DNA from: Hymenopus coronatus
Lineage: Eukaryota; Arthropoda; Insecta; Mantodea; Hymenopodidae
Direction: 5' to 3'
Assembly: GCA_030762935.1 (NCBI GenBank)
Contig: CM060900.1
Location: 371,106,632 to 371,170,631 of the forward strand
DNA: 64,000 bases
Position numbers and translations under genes: made by a program. Under the pieces are notes generated by a model. It saw nothing but the letters and a program-made list of their open reading frames with translations, did no database searches and had not been told where the DNA came from. How positions within the stretch are numbered: the stretch's first letter is position 1; each line of letters starts with the position of its first letter. Of this stretch, positions 22,261-34,769 are shown in pieces.

Positions 22261-22673
22261 TTACTGTGTGTGCAAAGGCATTTCTTATTTCCAGTGGCTG
22301 CTCATGATTTGAAAAATTAGGAGTGTGTTGTTGCCACTTTTACCTATAGTAAATTTGGTAGGAGAAATTCTAGTGGACGTTTATTGTATATGAAAGCACA
22401 TGGAAAGATATCAAAGGGCTTAAGTAAAATTATATAGGTTAGTTTATCCTTGTTTGATTGGTTGCACATTATTTTTCAACATATATAAAATTTACTGTAA
22501 ACAAAAATCAGTAAATGTATCTGACAGTTCAATTATTGCTAATTTTCTTGTAAAATAATTTGAATATTATGTTGTACATAACAAAATCAGAAAGAAAAGA
22601 TAGCATGCAAAACAAATTAAACAAAACATAATAGTAATTAAATATATATTTATAATTATGTAATTTTATGATA

Positions 22674-22740
<67 letters not shown>

Positions 22741-23550
22741 TCTATTGAAGTTGAATACGATGATGTTGGGGTGAGTTCTGACATCAGTAATCATTTGTAT
22801 GTTCGTATGTTGCTATATGCAAATTGCAGGCAAAATATGGAAACCTAGTTGATATTCTAGAACAGAAGAAAATTTTCATCTTCATTGAAGGCAATAGGAA
22901 AGAAAAAATAGTGCATATATGGACTTCACATCTTTAACAGTAAATGTACAGGGTTTTATATTCGCTCAAAGGAACGAAATGTTCCCTAATGAGGTCTGCA
23001 AACATTTAAAAAGGAGCAAAGCTGTCAGCTGGAGAAAGTTGAGATACGAGGTTCTCTCACTGCTTCAGGGCCCCCGCGATTTTTACACCATCTAGGAGAT
23101 TCTTTCGCCAACTTAGCAACTGCGCATTTTTTAAATATTAATTCAGGACTCTAATGCTCTTGATAATGTGTTATTAAACTACTTTACCCTCATGCAACCT
23201 CTTATAAAGAAAGCAACAATTTTTGTGGGTGTCGTTTTGCATTCAGGACCAAGCTTCACAGAATTTACTCTTAGTACTAAGGAATATGATGCTCTACAAC
23301 TGACTATTTTGGCATTGACACTGGGACTAAATAAAACAAATGAGAGATATATTGTAAGCACATATTCATTAAAAGCAACTATTAATTCATTAAAAAGTGC
23401 ACTACACAATTAAGAATCTATATTTCTGTATACACTTAAAATATTCATGATAAATTTTGGCATCAAGCTGATGCGAAAGCAAAACTCAATGTTCATATTA
23501 CAGGTTCATGTTTGTTTGATTTCATATGAAAAATAATGTGCAATTTCTCC
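22261..23550. other. Mostly anonymous; weak RNase H-like frame at 23168-23413
   Basis: Apart from the AAT microsatellite there is no firm feature. The plus-strand frame 23168-23413 reads FVGVVLHSGP, EFTLSTKEYDAL and a later SLKATINSL, which loosely follows the RNase H domain of non-LTR polyproteins (G.GVV...., FQAE, SDS.AA). The catalytic acids are not convincing, so it is listed here rather than as a pseudogene. Confidence 0.3.
22674..22741. repeat. (AAT)n microsatellite
   Basis: About 65 bases of uninterrupted ATA/AAT trinucleotide repeat. Confidence 0.95.
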
Positions 23551-23559
23551 AACATATTA

Positions 23560-24517
23560 TATCAGACGACGACCTTCATCTTGAGAAATAATATTTCAGA
23601 GGTGACTGATGCTACTGAATATCATACTTGTCACTCCTTGTGTATTTTAATGGCCTCCCCATATTTTGAGACAGTACATTTTTTTCTCACTCTTGCGTTT
23701 TCTCAGTTATATAAAACTGTCCTAGACTCCTGGAGCGATTCGTGTTTGGCCAAAATCAGCGTGGATACGCTCTCTCAGATTGTCAATATCCAGTACAGGA
23801 GTCACATAAACCAGGTACTATAAATATCCTCAGACGAAGAAATCCACTTGATTCAAATCAGATCGAGTAGGCCAAGCAATGAATTCCCCTCGAACAATCC
23901 ATTTCTATGTAAATTTTATCATTCCGGACGTACTATCCGACTGAAATGAGCTGGGGCACCATCATGTAAATACCACATTCTTTAGGTGACGTTCAGAGGC
24001 GTCAATCAAATGATTCAACTCATTTCTGAGAAACTTTAAATGCGTTTCTGCACTCAGACGCGTAAGAAAGAAATAGTGGCCAACATGTTGATGGTGAATG
24101 AGTCTGCTCTAAACATTTAAGTTGATGCCTGTCCTGTCCTATTTCATGAGGTTTTCATAGCCCCAGTTATCATTATGAAAATTGAAGATACCTCGCAAGT
24201 AAAACTAGTCTCGTCAGTGAACAAGGCGCATGCTAAGAAATTCATGAACATAGTACAACTCTAACATGCGATGGCAGAGCGTTCTTCTTGACTAAAAGTC
24301 TGCCACATTTAATACTTGTATCCGCTGAAGGTGATACGTGTACGGAGGTTCTCATGCAATGTTTTCCAGATAGTCGTGTGACTAACGCCTTCCCTTCCTT
24401 ATTGCAATGCGTCTTGTGTTTTGAGCCACATTACGAAGAACTCGTTCTTCACGGCCAATGCTTCGTGTACCTCTCTTACTCTCCCAACATCCGAAACACT
24501 CTTCTCAAGTGAGCCAC

Positions 24518-24520
<3 letters not shown>
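23560..24520 (-). pseudogene. Decayed insect DDE transposase (mariner/Tc1 superfamily)
   Basis: Reading the minus strand from 24520 across several frames gives, in order: a helix-turn-helix-like stretch near 24430-24340 (NTRRIAIRKG, then LENIA); YHLQRIQVLNVADF near 24310; the catalytic FTDETSF at 24201-24221; WYLHDGAPAHFSR at about 23932-23970; and further degenerate sequence to 23560. FTDE and HDGAPAHF are the first two catalytic-acid motifs of this transposase group. Stops and frameshifts are numerous, and the third acid is not visible. A CT microsatellite (24521-24590) abuts its 5' end. The product would be inactive. Confidence 0.75.
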
Positions 24521-24570
<50 letters not shown>

Positions 24571-24590
24571 TTCTCTCTCTCTCACTCTCC
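24521..24590. repeat. (CT)n microsatellite
   Basis: About 70 bases of CT dinucleotide with a few TTT interruptions. It is a polypyrimidine tract able to form triplex structure in principle. Confidence 0.95.
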
Positions 24591-24737
24591 CAAGAGTTGG
24601 TGAATTCGTGAGAATGCTCATGAACAAATAACTTGCCTACTTAGTTGCAGGAATTCGGATTTCCGAGGAACACGAAAGTAAAATTACTACTACTGTAGAA
24701 ACGCAGTGTAGCTGCTGTGTACAAGGAAATGCACAAT

Positions 24738-24980
24738 GGCCGCGCCGTCGCTAAGTGGTTAGACCACTCGCTTCTCACCTAGACGGCCCGGGTTCGATCC
24801 CAAGGGACCGCATGTGGTATTTGTAGTGCGCAAAGCGGAACAGGGCGCGTTTTCTCCGGGTTTTCCAGTTTCCCCCGCCATCGCATTCCACCGGTGCTCT
24901 ATCTTCATTTCATATGTCACCAGTGTAATCGCTTACGGCGTCACAAGTAGTAAAAGCGGGCGTTAAACACTACCAAAAAA
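24738..24980 (+). repeat. SINE family S1, full-length copy with target-site duplication
   Basis: Reference copy of S1. The head has GTCGCTAAGTGGTTAGACCA (A-box) and GGCCCGGGTTCGATCCC (B-box). The body includes TTTCTCCGGGTTTTCC and CATTCCACCGGTGCTC. The 3' end reads GTAGTAAAAGCGGGCGTTAA, ACACTACC and an A run. Flanks AAATGCACAAT (24727-24737) and AAATGTTCAAT (24978-24988) match at 9 of 11 positions. It is a tRNA-derived retroposon mobilised by a LINE. Confidence 0.9.
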
Positions 24981-24989
24981 TGTTCAATC

Positions 24990-26265
24990 TAGCACTAGCT
25001 GTATGTACCGGAAGTGATTAAAACAGTAATGTTGAAGATATTTCAGAATTGACGAAAGAAAATATTTTACGGTTATTAAATGACAAGATGACACAAGAAG
25101 AAGCATATTTCTAAATTAAAATAATTTTTAAGTCCCCATTTACTTGATTTGTTATAAATATTTTTGTTGAGTCAGTAATATTTTCATCGCGACACAACCA
25201 ATACGGAAGTTGATTTTATTTGTCCTGCAACTTGAGATAATCTAAAGCGATGTGTTGCCCACAGTAGACAGTATACACATCCATCTGACTCTTCATTCGT
25301 TAATTTGGAATTTTGTATGATATTTCATTTTTAGCTGCTATTTCTGATATCATACCAGAATTTTAATGCGGTAAATATTTCGCATTGAAAGTAGAACATT
25401 TTAATTTTTTTCTCTATTTATTTAAAATTGTGGCGCTTATTTAAATTGAACTGTACTAAAAATAACAAGTATATATGATTAAAAATATGACTATGCCAGC
25501 ATCTTTTACTGACATTTATGATACTAGCTATTTATAAGCATTGCCTTTCCAAACCACATGGATATTAATATATTAATATTCAAAGATGGAATTTTGCGTG
25601 AAATGACAATTATTTTAATATTTATTATAACGAAAGCTTCTTTGCGTAGAGTTGTATAAGTTTGCAAGCATTTTTAATTGTTCTTCAAAACACACACAAT
25701 ACACACAAAGTATCGCAGTTTTTGGAAAAAAAAAAATGTGGTGATTTTTTCATGTTTACTGGCCGTTTTTGAGATGGACTGATCCAGGCATCCCCAAATG
25801 CTTGACAGCAATACATGTACATTCTGTATAGAGATGTTTTAAAGATGTTTTAAACTAGGGACTTCAAAGTATATATTTGTAGTGGAATCTCTATATTAAG
25901 GTTTTTATTAGAATGCAATATTTGTTCTTCCTTAGACGCATAGCAAACTGGTCTGCGGAATACACATTTGCACATGGTTCTCCTTGTAAAGCTGACAATA
26001 CCGACAAAAGGCGCAAGCTTTTTGCTGCAAGCTCTTAACTCCTTGGCGAAGTGCCACATTGCAAGCTCTTTTATGCTTACTGTGGCTTCAAATTAGTGTT
26101 GTTGTTTATTTTTAAATTTAGTTTAACGTCTGCTCTACTCAATTAAAATACCGCAAACAAACAGTAGGTCTTCATAGGATTCTCTTAGCAGCTGTAACCT
26201 GTGCTGCTAAATTTAACCAAATAACGTATTTCCGATACATAAGAATGTGCCGAAAGTACAATTAA
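24990..26265. other. Anonymous AT-rich sequence
   Basis: Nothing recognised. The minus-strand frame at 25850-26059 has no known domain. Confidence 0.5.
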
Positions 26266-26527
26266 GTTTTATTTGTGGATACTCTTTAGCTGCTGTGGTT
26301 ATCACGTCCCATTGTATATTGGGAGCGAAAAACCACTTAAGTTCGCTCAGAGGCCTCTTTATCGGGCTGTAAATCTACGATACGATACCAACGACTTTAC
26401 TTCCCTTCCGAAGGTAGCCATGCTAAGGTTTTTTACGCCCAAAAAGATACATCGCCCTCCGCCGTGTTTGAATCCGCGAACTTGGAAACCAGAGGCTAGT
26501 ATGTTACCCTCAGACCACTGGGGACGA
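26266..26527 (-). repeat. SINE family S2, copy
   Basis: Plus-strand text TTTTATTTGTGGATACTCTT through CCCTTCCGAAGGTAGCCATG to CGCCGTGTTTGAATCCGCG follows S2. The tRNA-like end (GTTACCCTCAGACCACTGGG) has drifted from the copy at 11231. Confidence 0.75.
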
Positions 26528-26740
26528 CGCCGTAGGTACAGGATTAACCCCTCAGGACAGCAACGAAACATTTAAGCAGGAACAAAGACAAATTATTGTT
26601 TAGGACTATTATTTAATTGAATTTTAAAAACAAATGTTTCAAAGTTGAACATTGAATATGAACCTCTAAGATGTAAGAAGTTGTACTGTTTCCAATTTAC
26701 GCCTGAATACCTTTCAAACTCTGAATAAAAAAGTTATATT

Positions 26741-26742
<2 letters not shown>

Positions 26743-26781
<39 letters not shown>
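26743..26781. repeat. (TA)n microsatellite
   Basis: About 36 bases of uninterrupted TA dinucleotide. Confidence 0.95.
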
Positions 26782-26785
<4 letters not shown>

Positions 26786-28050
26786 GTAACGCTCACTTGT
26801 AACAGATACACACCAGCAAGCCTAGCCTTATTTTAACTACCCAAATATTTATTGACAACTTTGTGCCATGAAGAGTGTACGAAAATTTTAGTAATGAATT
26901 AAACAGTACATTTCGTCCTTATCAGTCATATAATGTTTAAAGTATAGGGCAGGCGACAACAATTAGCTTGAGTTTGTGTAGCAGCAAGCAGCCTTGCTCT
27001 CAACGCAAGTAGTGGATAAACATATGAAAGCAGATATTGTCTCTCTTACTTGCATAGTGGTCGTGTGTCAGTTTATAATGTCGGGAACAGAAAGCGATTA
27101 AACATGCAATTCATCGACTCCTACATTTACGCCTGTCAATGAGGAATTCTTCTTTTCTATAGAAAGTGACGGAATAAGTGTTTATTTTCCGGCAAGGTTC
27201 TGCTCACAGAAAATTCAATTTGCAGCGTCGTTACGCAAAACATGCATGTGATTACGGCAGTTACCAATCAGCAGAAATTTTCTTTAAAATTTTGTTTGGC
27301 CTCAATTAATTATCAAGGTGCCTGTTCATATTCACTGCTATAAATGTGAAAGTTTTTCGTTGTAAATGTAATTCTCATACTGTTGGCGATACAATGCGAT
27401 TACAATGGTATTAATCAAGGTAATGACCCTAATTTATTATGATACATCAATAATAGTCATTTATTATTCTTTTTTTAATTATTTACGTTACGACTACCAG
27501 TTGCCACCAAACCTATGAAAATATGTATATATTTATATCCAAATTATAAATACTAATGCGATATACATAATGCAGCAATTGTTCAACCAATCATGAATCT
27601 ACAATGTTGGTGTATTAACCTATCAGAGATGGATTACGTATCTCAAACGTAAATATCGCACACTGCTACGGCTCTGAAAGAATTAGTGGTTCTTGCTTTC
27701 AGCGCAATTGGTCATGCAGTGCACAATAGGTGATTCGCAGTAGCATCGAGCAAATTTATTCTCTTTGCTGTACTCTAAAATCAAACAGTTGGTGACCCCT
27801 GGTGTTGGGTATGCAATACAAGGGGACATTCTGCGCACTGCGACCTATATGAAATCTATTGCGATAGCACCCTCCAAAGGAACGGAGTACAACACCCACA
27901 GGAGGCTACAGATCCAGACAGAAGACCACAGAGACGCGCTGAAATAACCTTAAGAATTCCTGCCCGAAGACACTTTCCATTACCGGAGCTAACAGGTATT
28001 CAACCAAGTAGCCCTCTAGTTAAACAGGGGACACTTTATTTGAGAAAACA
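26782..28050. other. Mostly anonymous; one LTR primer-binding-site-like string
   Basis: No gene recognised. TGGTGACCCCT at 27790-27800 follows a CA-ending stretch (AAATCAAACAGT). This resembles the primer binding site just after the left LTR of many insect Ty3/Gypsy elements (TGG plus the complement of a tRNA 3' end). No LTR pair or gag/pol domain was found, so it could be chance. Confidence 0.25.
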
Positions 28051-28068
28051 TCCACGCCATTTGTCCGG

Positions 28069-28195
28069 CACCACCCTAGGCCATGAAACCTGGAACATGA
28101 GTAGAAAACGGAATAAAAGGGAAATTATAGTAGATGAGAAACCACCTCAACTGGAATCGAACTCGGGACGTTCCGAATGTGAGCCACACATGTAA
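28069..28195 (-). repeat. Possible tRNA-like SINE head (S5)
   Basis: On the minus strand, TGTGGCTCACATTCGGAACG then CGAGTTCGATTCCAG forms an A-box/B-box-like pair. A similar arrangement (CACATTCGGAAGATCGCGGG, then TTCGGTCC) occurs at 37640-37735. The family is weakly supported. Confidence 0.4.
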
Positions 28196-29182
28196 TGCGG
28201 AACTTTCCTGTTCGGTTCATAACATCTTATTGTCTGAACAATTACACGAAATAATATTATCGTAGTTGATCAAAACTAATGCGAAGTTAAAAGATGAAAC
28301 AGACATTAATACAGTTCCTGTAATGCTTCATATTGATCTTAGAAGCGCTTTTCACTCATGTAATACTGCTGCTTTATAAACTGAAAATGTTGGTGTCGTT
28401 TCTTCCCTAGAGAACAGCACGAAAACGGCTGTCAATGCTACACGACACATTTATCGAACTACCACTTGCTTAGTGTAGCAGCTGTCCACGTAGCTTTGCG
28501 TGAGATACCTAATAAAGGAACCTCTGCAGCTGTAGGGTCTCCTCTCGGCACGTGCTTAGACACGCGAATCTGTGCAAATATGTTAAATTGTGAACCATAT
28601 TTTCTTAGAAAACAAGACATGACGCAGAAAATTAAGTCCTTTTTCAGGTCTTCACTTTTATAGAACTTTGTCGTGTGTGTGTTTTTTGAAGTTGTGAAGG
28701 TTTTAGATCTATATTGGTTGATTTGTTTCTTAGTCTTGGGAATAGAGTGTGCTTATGTGTCCCAATGGATATTTCGGTTATTCCGGGTAGCTTGTTTGCT
28801 TCTTTCCTTTCTGAAATATCCCTAACCAAAACTCGTGTCTTCTGTAAAAATGCATCTAGCTACTTCCCAATGATAGTAATCACAGTAGGTCGTTCTGAAA
28901 GCCTATGTGAAACCTTAGATTTATATCTAAATTTTTACTCAGATAAGTGCCCTTGAAATAAAAAAACCTACATTTTAAAAATTGAAGCTAACTCTTATAT
29001 TTAACTTTTAAGTTAATAGGTTTCAGTTCACACATTAGAATATTCCTAAAAATCAATTATAAAGAGTATGAACATTATCAATTTCTGCTTGCAGCATTTT
29101 TTTTAATAACTGGGGCTTAAAGCATGAGTAGATTTTGCTCAACATTTTCATTGATTCAATAGAATGTTCCTAAAAGGCGGTG

Positions 29183-29407
29183 TTTTTTTTTTTGTAGTGT
29201 TTAACGCCCGCTTTTATTGCTCTGGCACCGCAGGCGATGACACTGATGATACACGAAGATGGAGCCCCGGAGGAATGAGATGGTGGGGGAAACCGGAGAA
29301 CCCGGAGAAAACCCGCCCCTGCGCCACTTTATCCACCACAAATCTCACATTGAACCCGGGCCGTCTAGGTGAGAGGCGAGTGGTCTGAGCACTCGGCCAC
29401 GACGCAG
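29183..29407 (-). repeat. SINE family S1 with 14-bp target-site duplication
   Basis: Starts with the T-rich complement of the tail, then TAGTGTTTAACGCCCGCTTT, the conserved body, and ends with the complement of the tRNA head (GGCCGTCTAGGTGAGAGGCG, CACTCGGCCACGACG). It is flanked by CCTAAAAGGCGGTG (29169-29182) and CCTAAAAGGTGGTG (29408-29421), 13 of 14 matching. One of the clearest retroposition scars in the window. Confidence 0.92.
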
Positions 29408-29654
29408 CCTAAAAGGTGGTGTGAAATGTTGACAATGCTTAGTCAAAATTTTGGCCTTACGCACTAGACCCTCAAAGTATCTAAATGAACTTGAAACTTT
29501 AAGCCTTATGTCCATAAAAGTTGAAAGCCATTTTATCACACTTTATTTTAATCATACATTTGTAAAGTAATGCTAAATATAGTGTACAAATCGGATGCTA
29601 AAAGGATGAACTTTCGTATAGTTTGTAACTAATATTATCAAGGCAGCACCAAGC

Positions 29655-29868
29655 GGCAAGTCCCCATGGCCGCGCTCGCTAAAGTGCCTTGTCTTGGTGC
29701 TTCGTGGCGCAGGGGATCATGGGCTCGAGTCGCGCCTTGGGCATGGGTGTTTGTGTGTTTGTAAAATGCTTTATGTGTGCCTGTATTATAAGCAAAAAAG
29801 CAAATGGTAATCAAATACAAAAACAGAGTAAATCTTAGGATAAAAAAAAAAAAAAGAAAAAAAAAAGA
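29655..29868 (+). repeat. SINE family S3, copy 2, with A-rich tail
   Basis: CCCCATGGCCGCGCTCGCTA, then the B-box-like ATGGGCTCGAGTCGCGCC, CTTGGGCATGGGTGTTTG and an AT-rich body ending in an A run (29842-29868, one G inside). It matches copy 1 at 1180-1461. Confidence 0.7.
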
Positions 29869-29869
29869 G

Positions 29870-30090
29870 CGAGTTGTTTCCGCGTAAAGTGTGGCTTGTA
29901 TTCGGGAGACCGGGTTTCAATTCCCGTCAACCGCCCACTCTTACCTGAAATGTCGTGGTTTTTCCTGGTCAGTAGGTGAATGCTATGTTGGTTTCTCATC
30001 TATCACAATTTACTTTTCATATTTCCTTTTTCCTTCTGTTGCTTTCACTGCACAGAACAGTGACGGATATATGGCGCTATAGCGCAGATG
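29870..30090 (+). repeat. SINE family S6, diverged copy
   Basis: TTGTATTCGGGAGACCGGGT then TTCAATTCCCG is a B-box-like arm; GTGGTTTTTCCTGGTCAGTA and GGTGAATGCT follow, as in the inverse of 1480-1755. It lies directly after the S3 tail. Confidence 0.55.
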
Positions 30091-32912
30091 CTTGATCAAA
30101 GGCAATTCCCGTGCACATCAGGAGGCTGTTTGATCGAACGGGTGGTTCTTCGCACTCTTTGGACAGCTCCATTAGTGACATGGGTCTTCGAGCAGCCAGG
30201 AGTTGTTACGGGCTTCTACGTCTCTCTGTGGTTTGTTTGCCTGGGTCTGTAGCCTCCTATCACTCCATTTCATCCTGTCCTCCTAGCGGTGCTAGCCGCA
30301 ATTGCTATTTGTAGGTGCGTGCGTGCGTGTCTGGTAGGCTCGTGGTGAGCCTGGGTGTTGTTGCTGTGTACCTACCCTGGTAAGGGTTTAACCACAGGAA
30401 TGAGGTGAAGGTTGAGGTTTTATTTTGAGGTTTCGAGTGTTGGTGTTAAGGAGGTAGCGCTGGTAGGCTCCTCGAGCGGTTGCATTTCAGGAGCAGCATC
30501 CTTTCCTCTGCTCCGCTGGTGTTTATTTTGTTTAAATATGGTGGTGACTTTTGATAGACCTCTCCCAATGGGAGGGGGGAGTGCTTTGTTCAGCTATTAC
30601 GCTGTTGGCTGGTTATTTGTAGGTGGTAGTGCTGATGTGTCCTTTTAAGTCAGAAGTGCCGTTGAAGGGGAAATAGTCTTCAAGAGACTTCCCCCATCAT
30701 TATAGCTCAACTACTGCAGCCTCTCTGACATAACAAACAATGCCACAGCGACTGAAGTCAGTGACGGGCACTGGATAGAATGCAAGAATCGTAATAATGT
30801 TGATAAACAATATGTTTATTTTCACAATATGACTGTAACAAAATATGGGCATTATAGCATATCGGCCATGTTGTTGTTGGCTACACTTGTGGCCACTATA
30901 GGTATCCTTTAGTTCATGGAGTTTTCTTTGGCGTTCAGCGCCTGACAAACAGTGAATACCATATTGCTCAGAAAGGCTATTTCTAAAGTGCCTGTTGACA
31001 TTGTACCTTGATAGTGCATTCAGCGTTTTAGAACAAACATATTAAACAACATGGTTTACCTTCATGGAACACGAAAAAGAATTCTTTCTCCCATTCAATT
31101 TGAAACTGATCACTGGACATGTTTACGAAACCCCATTGGATGTTTATTACTGCTCGTATCCCGATTATCCACATAAAGACAAATACAGGTCAATGGTTGC
31201 CAGTCTACCCCTATTTACGTCACGTTACATAGAAGGGGTGAAAGTAGGCATATGCACGAGGGTGTGCTGAACGGCATGTTCACTCTACTCTATTACCAAT
31301 ATACAGGATTTTGGGTAAAAACCTGACCGCTCTCACGATGTATGAGTCAATGCCGCCGCATCCCGACTCTCACTCTCTGCACTCACGACAGGCTTTCAGT
31401 CGTTCAATTATCACAGACATTAGCGCCAGTAATACACTCTTATTTGAGAGGAGGGGAGTGCAGTTTTATTTAGAACAACATATACTTTACGTAAATTATG
31501 TAAATTATATTTTAAATGTGAATCACACGTTTCGTTCGTGAAAGAGTTGATCTTGAAGTTTCCTACACGGCTGCCTTCTTCCAGAACTTTTGAATAAATT
31601 TAAGATTTCTGGCTCAATGCAACACATGAAAGATATGCAAAAGAAAAACTAGACGAAATTTGCGAAAATCTTGAACGTTCACCACAAAATTCACTCATAC
31701 ATTGGAGGAACTTAATGAAACATACGAACAAAAATAGGAAGCCGGAGGCAAATCTTGGCAATCTAAATGTGCTTACTCGGCACAATGATTGTTTAATTAC
31801 GGAAGGACACATCCAGTATTTTGTATGAGGTAAGTGTTATGTAGTTACTTTTTGTGCAGGTTAACAGGAATACAGATTTAACAAGGGTAAACAGAGTGTT
31901 GGTTTGGTCGGTTGTAACATGTCGTACTACCCAGACGCGAAACTCCGTGCGAGTGGTCAGATTTTATACCGAAGATCCTGTAGTTCCGTACGTAAGTTCA
32001 AAGCAAATGCACTGTCTCATTCGTAGAGTTTTTCACCAAGGTCTTGATTAATTTGTTTACACAGGTGCAGTCTGCGGTGCAATGGCTATATGTTTCTGAA
32101 ATCTATCCTACAAAGACATTCCATCCGCACTGCTAGATATTTAATTTTATGCGGGTGACTGTTGGCTAGGAAGTGACGATTTCCGTAATACACCGATGCT
32201 TTATACTAGAAACACCCAGGCAAGAAAGCGTTTTATCCTGCAAGGTCTCAAATTCCCTAAAGTTTTGGAATATAATATCCATGAAGCAATGAATAATACC
32301 TTCCTAGATATTTTACATAGACTACATACACAGACTTTTAAAAAAAGCGAACTGTAAAGGAAATTGGAATGTGAGATATCAAATAGCATACAAGGGATTG
32401 TCAAAATAATAGCAGGATACAAGTGGGCTGAAAAGTAATTGGATTTGAAGATACATCCAACTAAAGATAGTAAAAAAGTATGTAAGAAAATACTCAAACA
32501 AAAAACATTGGTATTTCAAAATCAAGATGGAGCACAGTGGGGATGGATTGTTCCGCATGGCACAATTCGTGTTATTTATATAATAATTAAAGTGACCTCA
32601 GTAATGACGATTATTTTACCAAATGATAATACTTTTTCAATTGTTAGCATCCCTTTTAAACATCTGATTTTGTAGAAGCGGTGAATGAAATGACAAACGA
32701 GTACACAAATTAATTTGAAATACATGGATCTGAACTTTATGTGACATTTTGATGGATAAGTGAAATCTCTAAAAAGATGAACAATTACTTCAGTTGTACT
32801 GCCAACTGAAATTTCAACTCAGGTCCCCTTAGCTACTGGAAACTCGTCCTAACATAAGGAAGGGGGTATGATAATGATCATCATAATGATAGCTAGGATA
32901 ACACAATGATGT

Positions 32913-32944
<32 letters not shown>

Positions 32945-32990
32945 CATAGTAATAATAATAGTGGTAAAGCTAAACCCAGCATTAGTAATC
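30091..32990. other. Anonymous; GC-richer patch at 30110-30660
   Basis: The patch 30110-30660 is noticeably richer in G, T and CpG than its surroundings (GTGCGTGCGTGCGTG at 30316-30330) and may be untranslated or coding debris of a retroelement, but no domain is visible. The rest, including frames at 31064-31270 and 31311-31541, is unrecognised. An AAT microsatellite lies at 32911-32943. Confidence 0.4.
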
Positions 32991-32993
32991 GTT

Positions 32994-33180
32994 TATAGTG
33001 TTTAACGCCCGCTTTATTACAGGCGATGCATGGAATGAAGATCGAGCACCGGTGGAATGCGATGGCATGGGGAACCGCAGAACCCGGAGAAAAACCACCC
33101 CTGCGCCGCTTTGTCTACCACGAATTTCACTTGCGGTTGCTTGGGATCGAACACCGTCTAGGTGAGAGATGAGTGGTCAC
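32994..33180 (-). repeat. SINE family S1, partly deleted copy
   Basis: TAGTGTTTAACGCCCGCTTT, then a deletion of the GGCACCGC...GATGAT part, then GGAATGAAGATCGAGCACCG and the complement of the tRNA head ending GAGATGAGTGGTC. No convincing duplication. Confidence 0.8.
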
Positions 33181-33460
33181 TTTGGTAATAATGTTGGCAA
33201 GGTTAATGATAATGGTAATGCTGATAATGATAACCTTAATAATGGTAATTATGATAGAAATAATGATGTTGATAACGATTACGATGATACGAGAGGCGAT
33301 ATGATGATGGGGATGATCATAATGATGCTAGAAACAATGCTGATCACAATAAATGATAGAAATACCTAATGATGAAAAAACGATGATCATGGCCATGAGA
33401 ATAATGGACATGATAATGTTAACAATAATGATGATGATGATGTGTTGCACAGGTGGTGAA
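33181..33460. repeat. Cryptic simple sequence rich in GATAATG/ATGATA
   Basis: Long imperfect runs of AATGATAATG-type words and ATGATGATGATG (33427-33441). The open frames here are low-complexity (Met/Ile/Asn/Asp-rich) and not genes. Confidence 0.85.
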
Positions 33461-33707
33461 CCTATGATACTATTTCAGTGGCTCGTCAAATACAAGCCTT
33501 TTATTTCATATTTTACATATGGATATTCCTGTACACGTTTCAGTCTTCCAGGAAGGAATTTATCTGCTTACTCCAATGTGTATATTCAGCACAGCTCTTT
33601 ATTTTCAGCAGGTTTTCCGTGCCACAAAATGAAATTGATTAACAATACTAGCTAAATTATATAAACATCTAATGTTTACGTTCACATGAGTATCTCTACC
33701 ATTTTTA

Positions 33708-34470
33708 AACAAACTCTTCCTATAAAAACTTGTTCTATCTACTTCATGTTAATCGAGATAAACATTTGTAAAGGTAGTTCTATTAAACATCTTGCAGGTA
33801 GAATAGAACACGGGAATGAGATAGTGTTAAACGATAGTCATATTCTATAGTTTATGAGCTGGGTGCTATGTGGTATCTTTGGAATTTCGTTCCCTTTACA
33901 AAACCAAGAGAAAAACATAACGATGTCTCATTTTAGAAAGATATAAATACTTAAAAATTCAAACAAATAGCAAGGACTATCTCAGAAATTGACAACCTCC
34001 CTAAAAAGACAAATTGTGTTTATTAACGAGAAGTACACTTTCTGTGCCTATACAATAAGAAATTATTTATGTCTTATGATTTTCCAACTATGCAAAGTCA
34101 TTAAAAATGAAGAAAACTTCAGAAGATATTACCAGAAAGTTCAAGATATACATTTAATTTAGCACGCAACTATCTTAAACATATGGTACTTTAATTAAAA
34201 TAGTTAGCTCCAGTTTTGGGAAAATCAAAAATCTTCAAAAAATGTTCCATTTAATGGGTAGCTTAGGAAGAGGCATTCTCTTGAAAATCATAGTGTCACA
34301 TCCTTAGTAGATTTTGATCTACAGAAACCTGTATCTGCATTAGTTCATTCTTCAACCTTAATTACAGCAGGAGACAAGTTTGGTATTCAACCAAATTTTC
34401 GTACTTTGAGTTATGTTGTTCACAGGCACACATAAACACATACACACACCCAAAATCACAGACGACTTTC
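33708..34470 (-). repeat. Repeat A, reverse copy R3
   Basis: Reverse complement follows the consensus: TTAATCGAGATAAACATTTG, GAATGAAGAAAACTTCAGAA, TTCCATTTAATGGGTAGCTT, then an eroded dyad (TTTGGTATTCAACCAAATTT near 34379) and CACACATAAACACATACACA. Confidence 0.8.
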
Positions 34471-34769
34471 TTTACGCTCATTCGCTTATTGGTGGGTACA
34501 CAGATTATTATTTCAAAATGTCATTTATTTATCTACCCTAATTTTATTCAAGATGAACCGGTCATTGATTGTTGAGTGGAAGACAAAGCTAAAGCCAGCC
34601 GTTACAAGTTACATTTTTTATAATTTTTTCCCGGCAAATAGAGACCTTATGGAAGAGAGAGAGAGCCAAGGCAAAGTATTTTTCTTTTCGATGTATTTGC
34701 AATATCAAAATTCGCAGGTGAATCTGTAACATCAATGTCACAATGACCCCTTGTAAATATTGAAAAATT

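Noticed and set aside
24738..24810. Functional tRNA gene at the S1 head
   Set aside because: The same head recurs in several truncated dispersed copies with poly(A) tails, so it is a SINE promoter.
30412..30648. 78-codon frame in the GC-richer patch as a gene
   Set aside because: No domain, no splice or promoter support, and composition suggests retroelement debris; left as unassigned.
33169..33655. Met/Ile/Asn-rich frames as proteins
   Set aside because: They are translations of imperfect GATAATG/ATG simple sequence.
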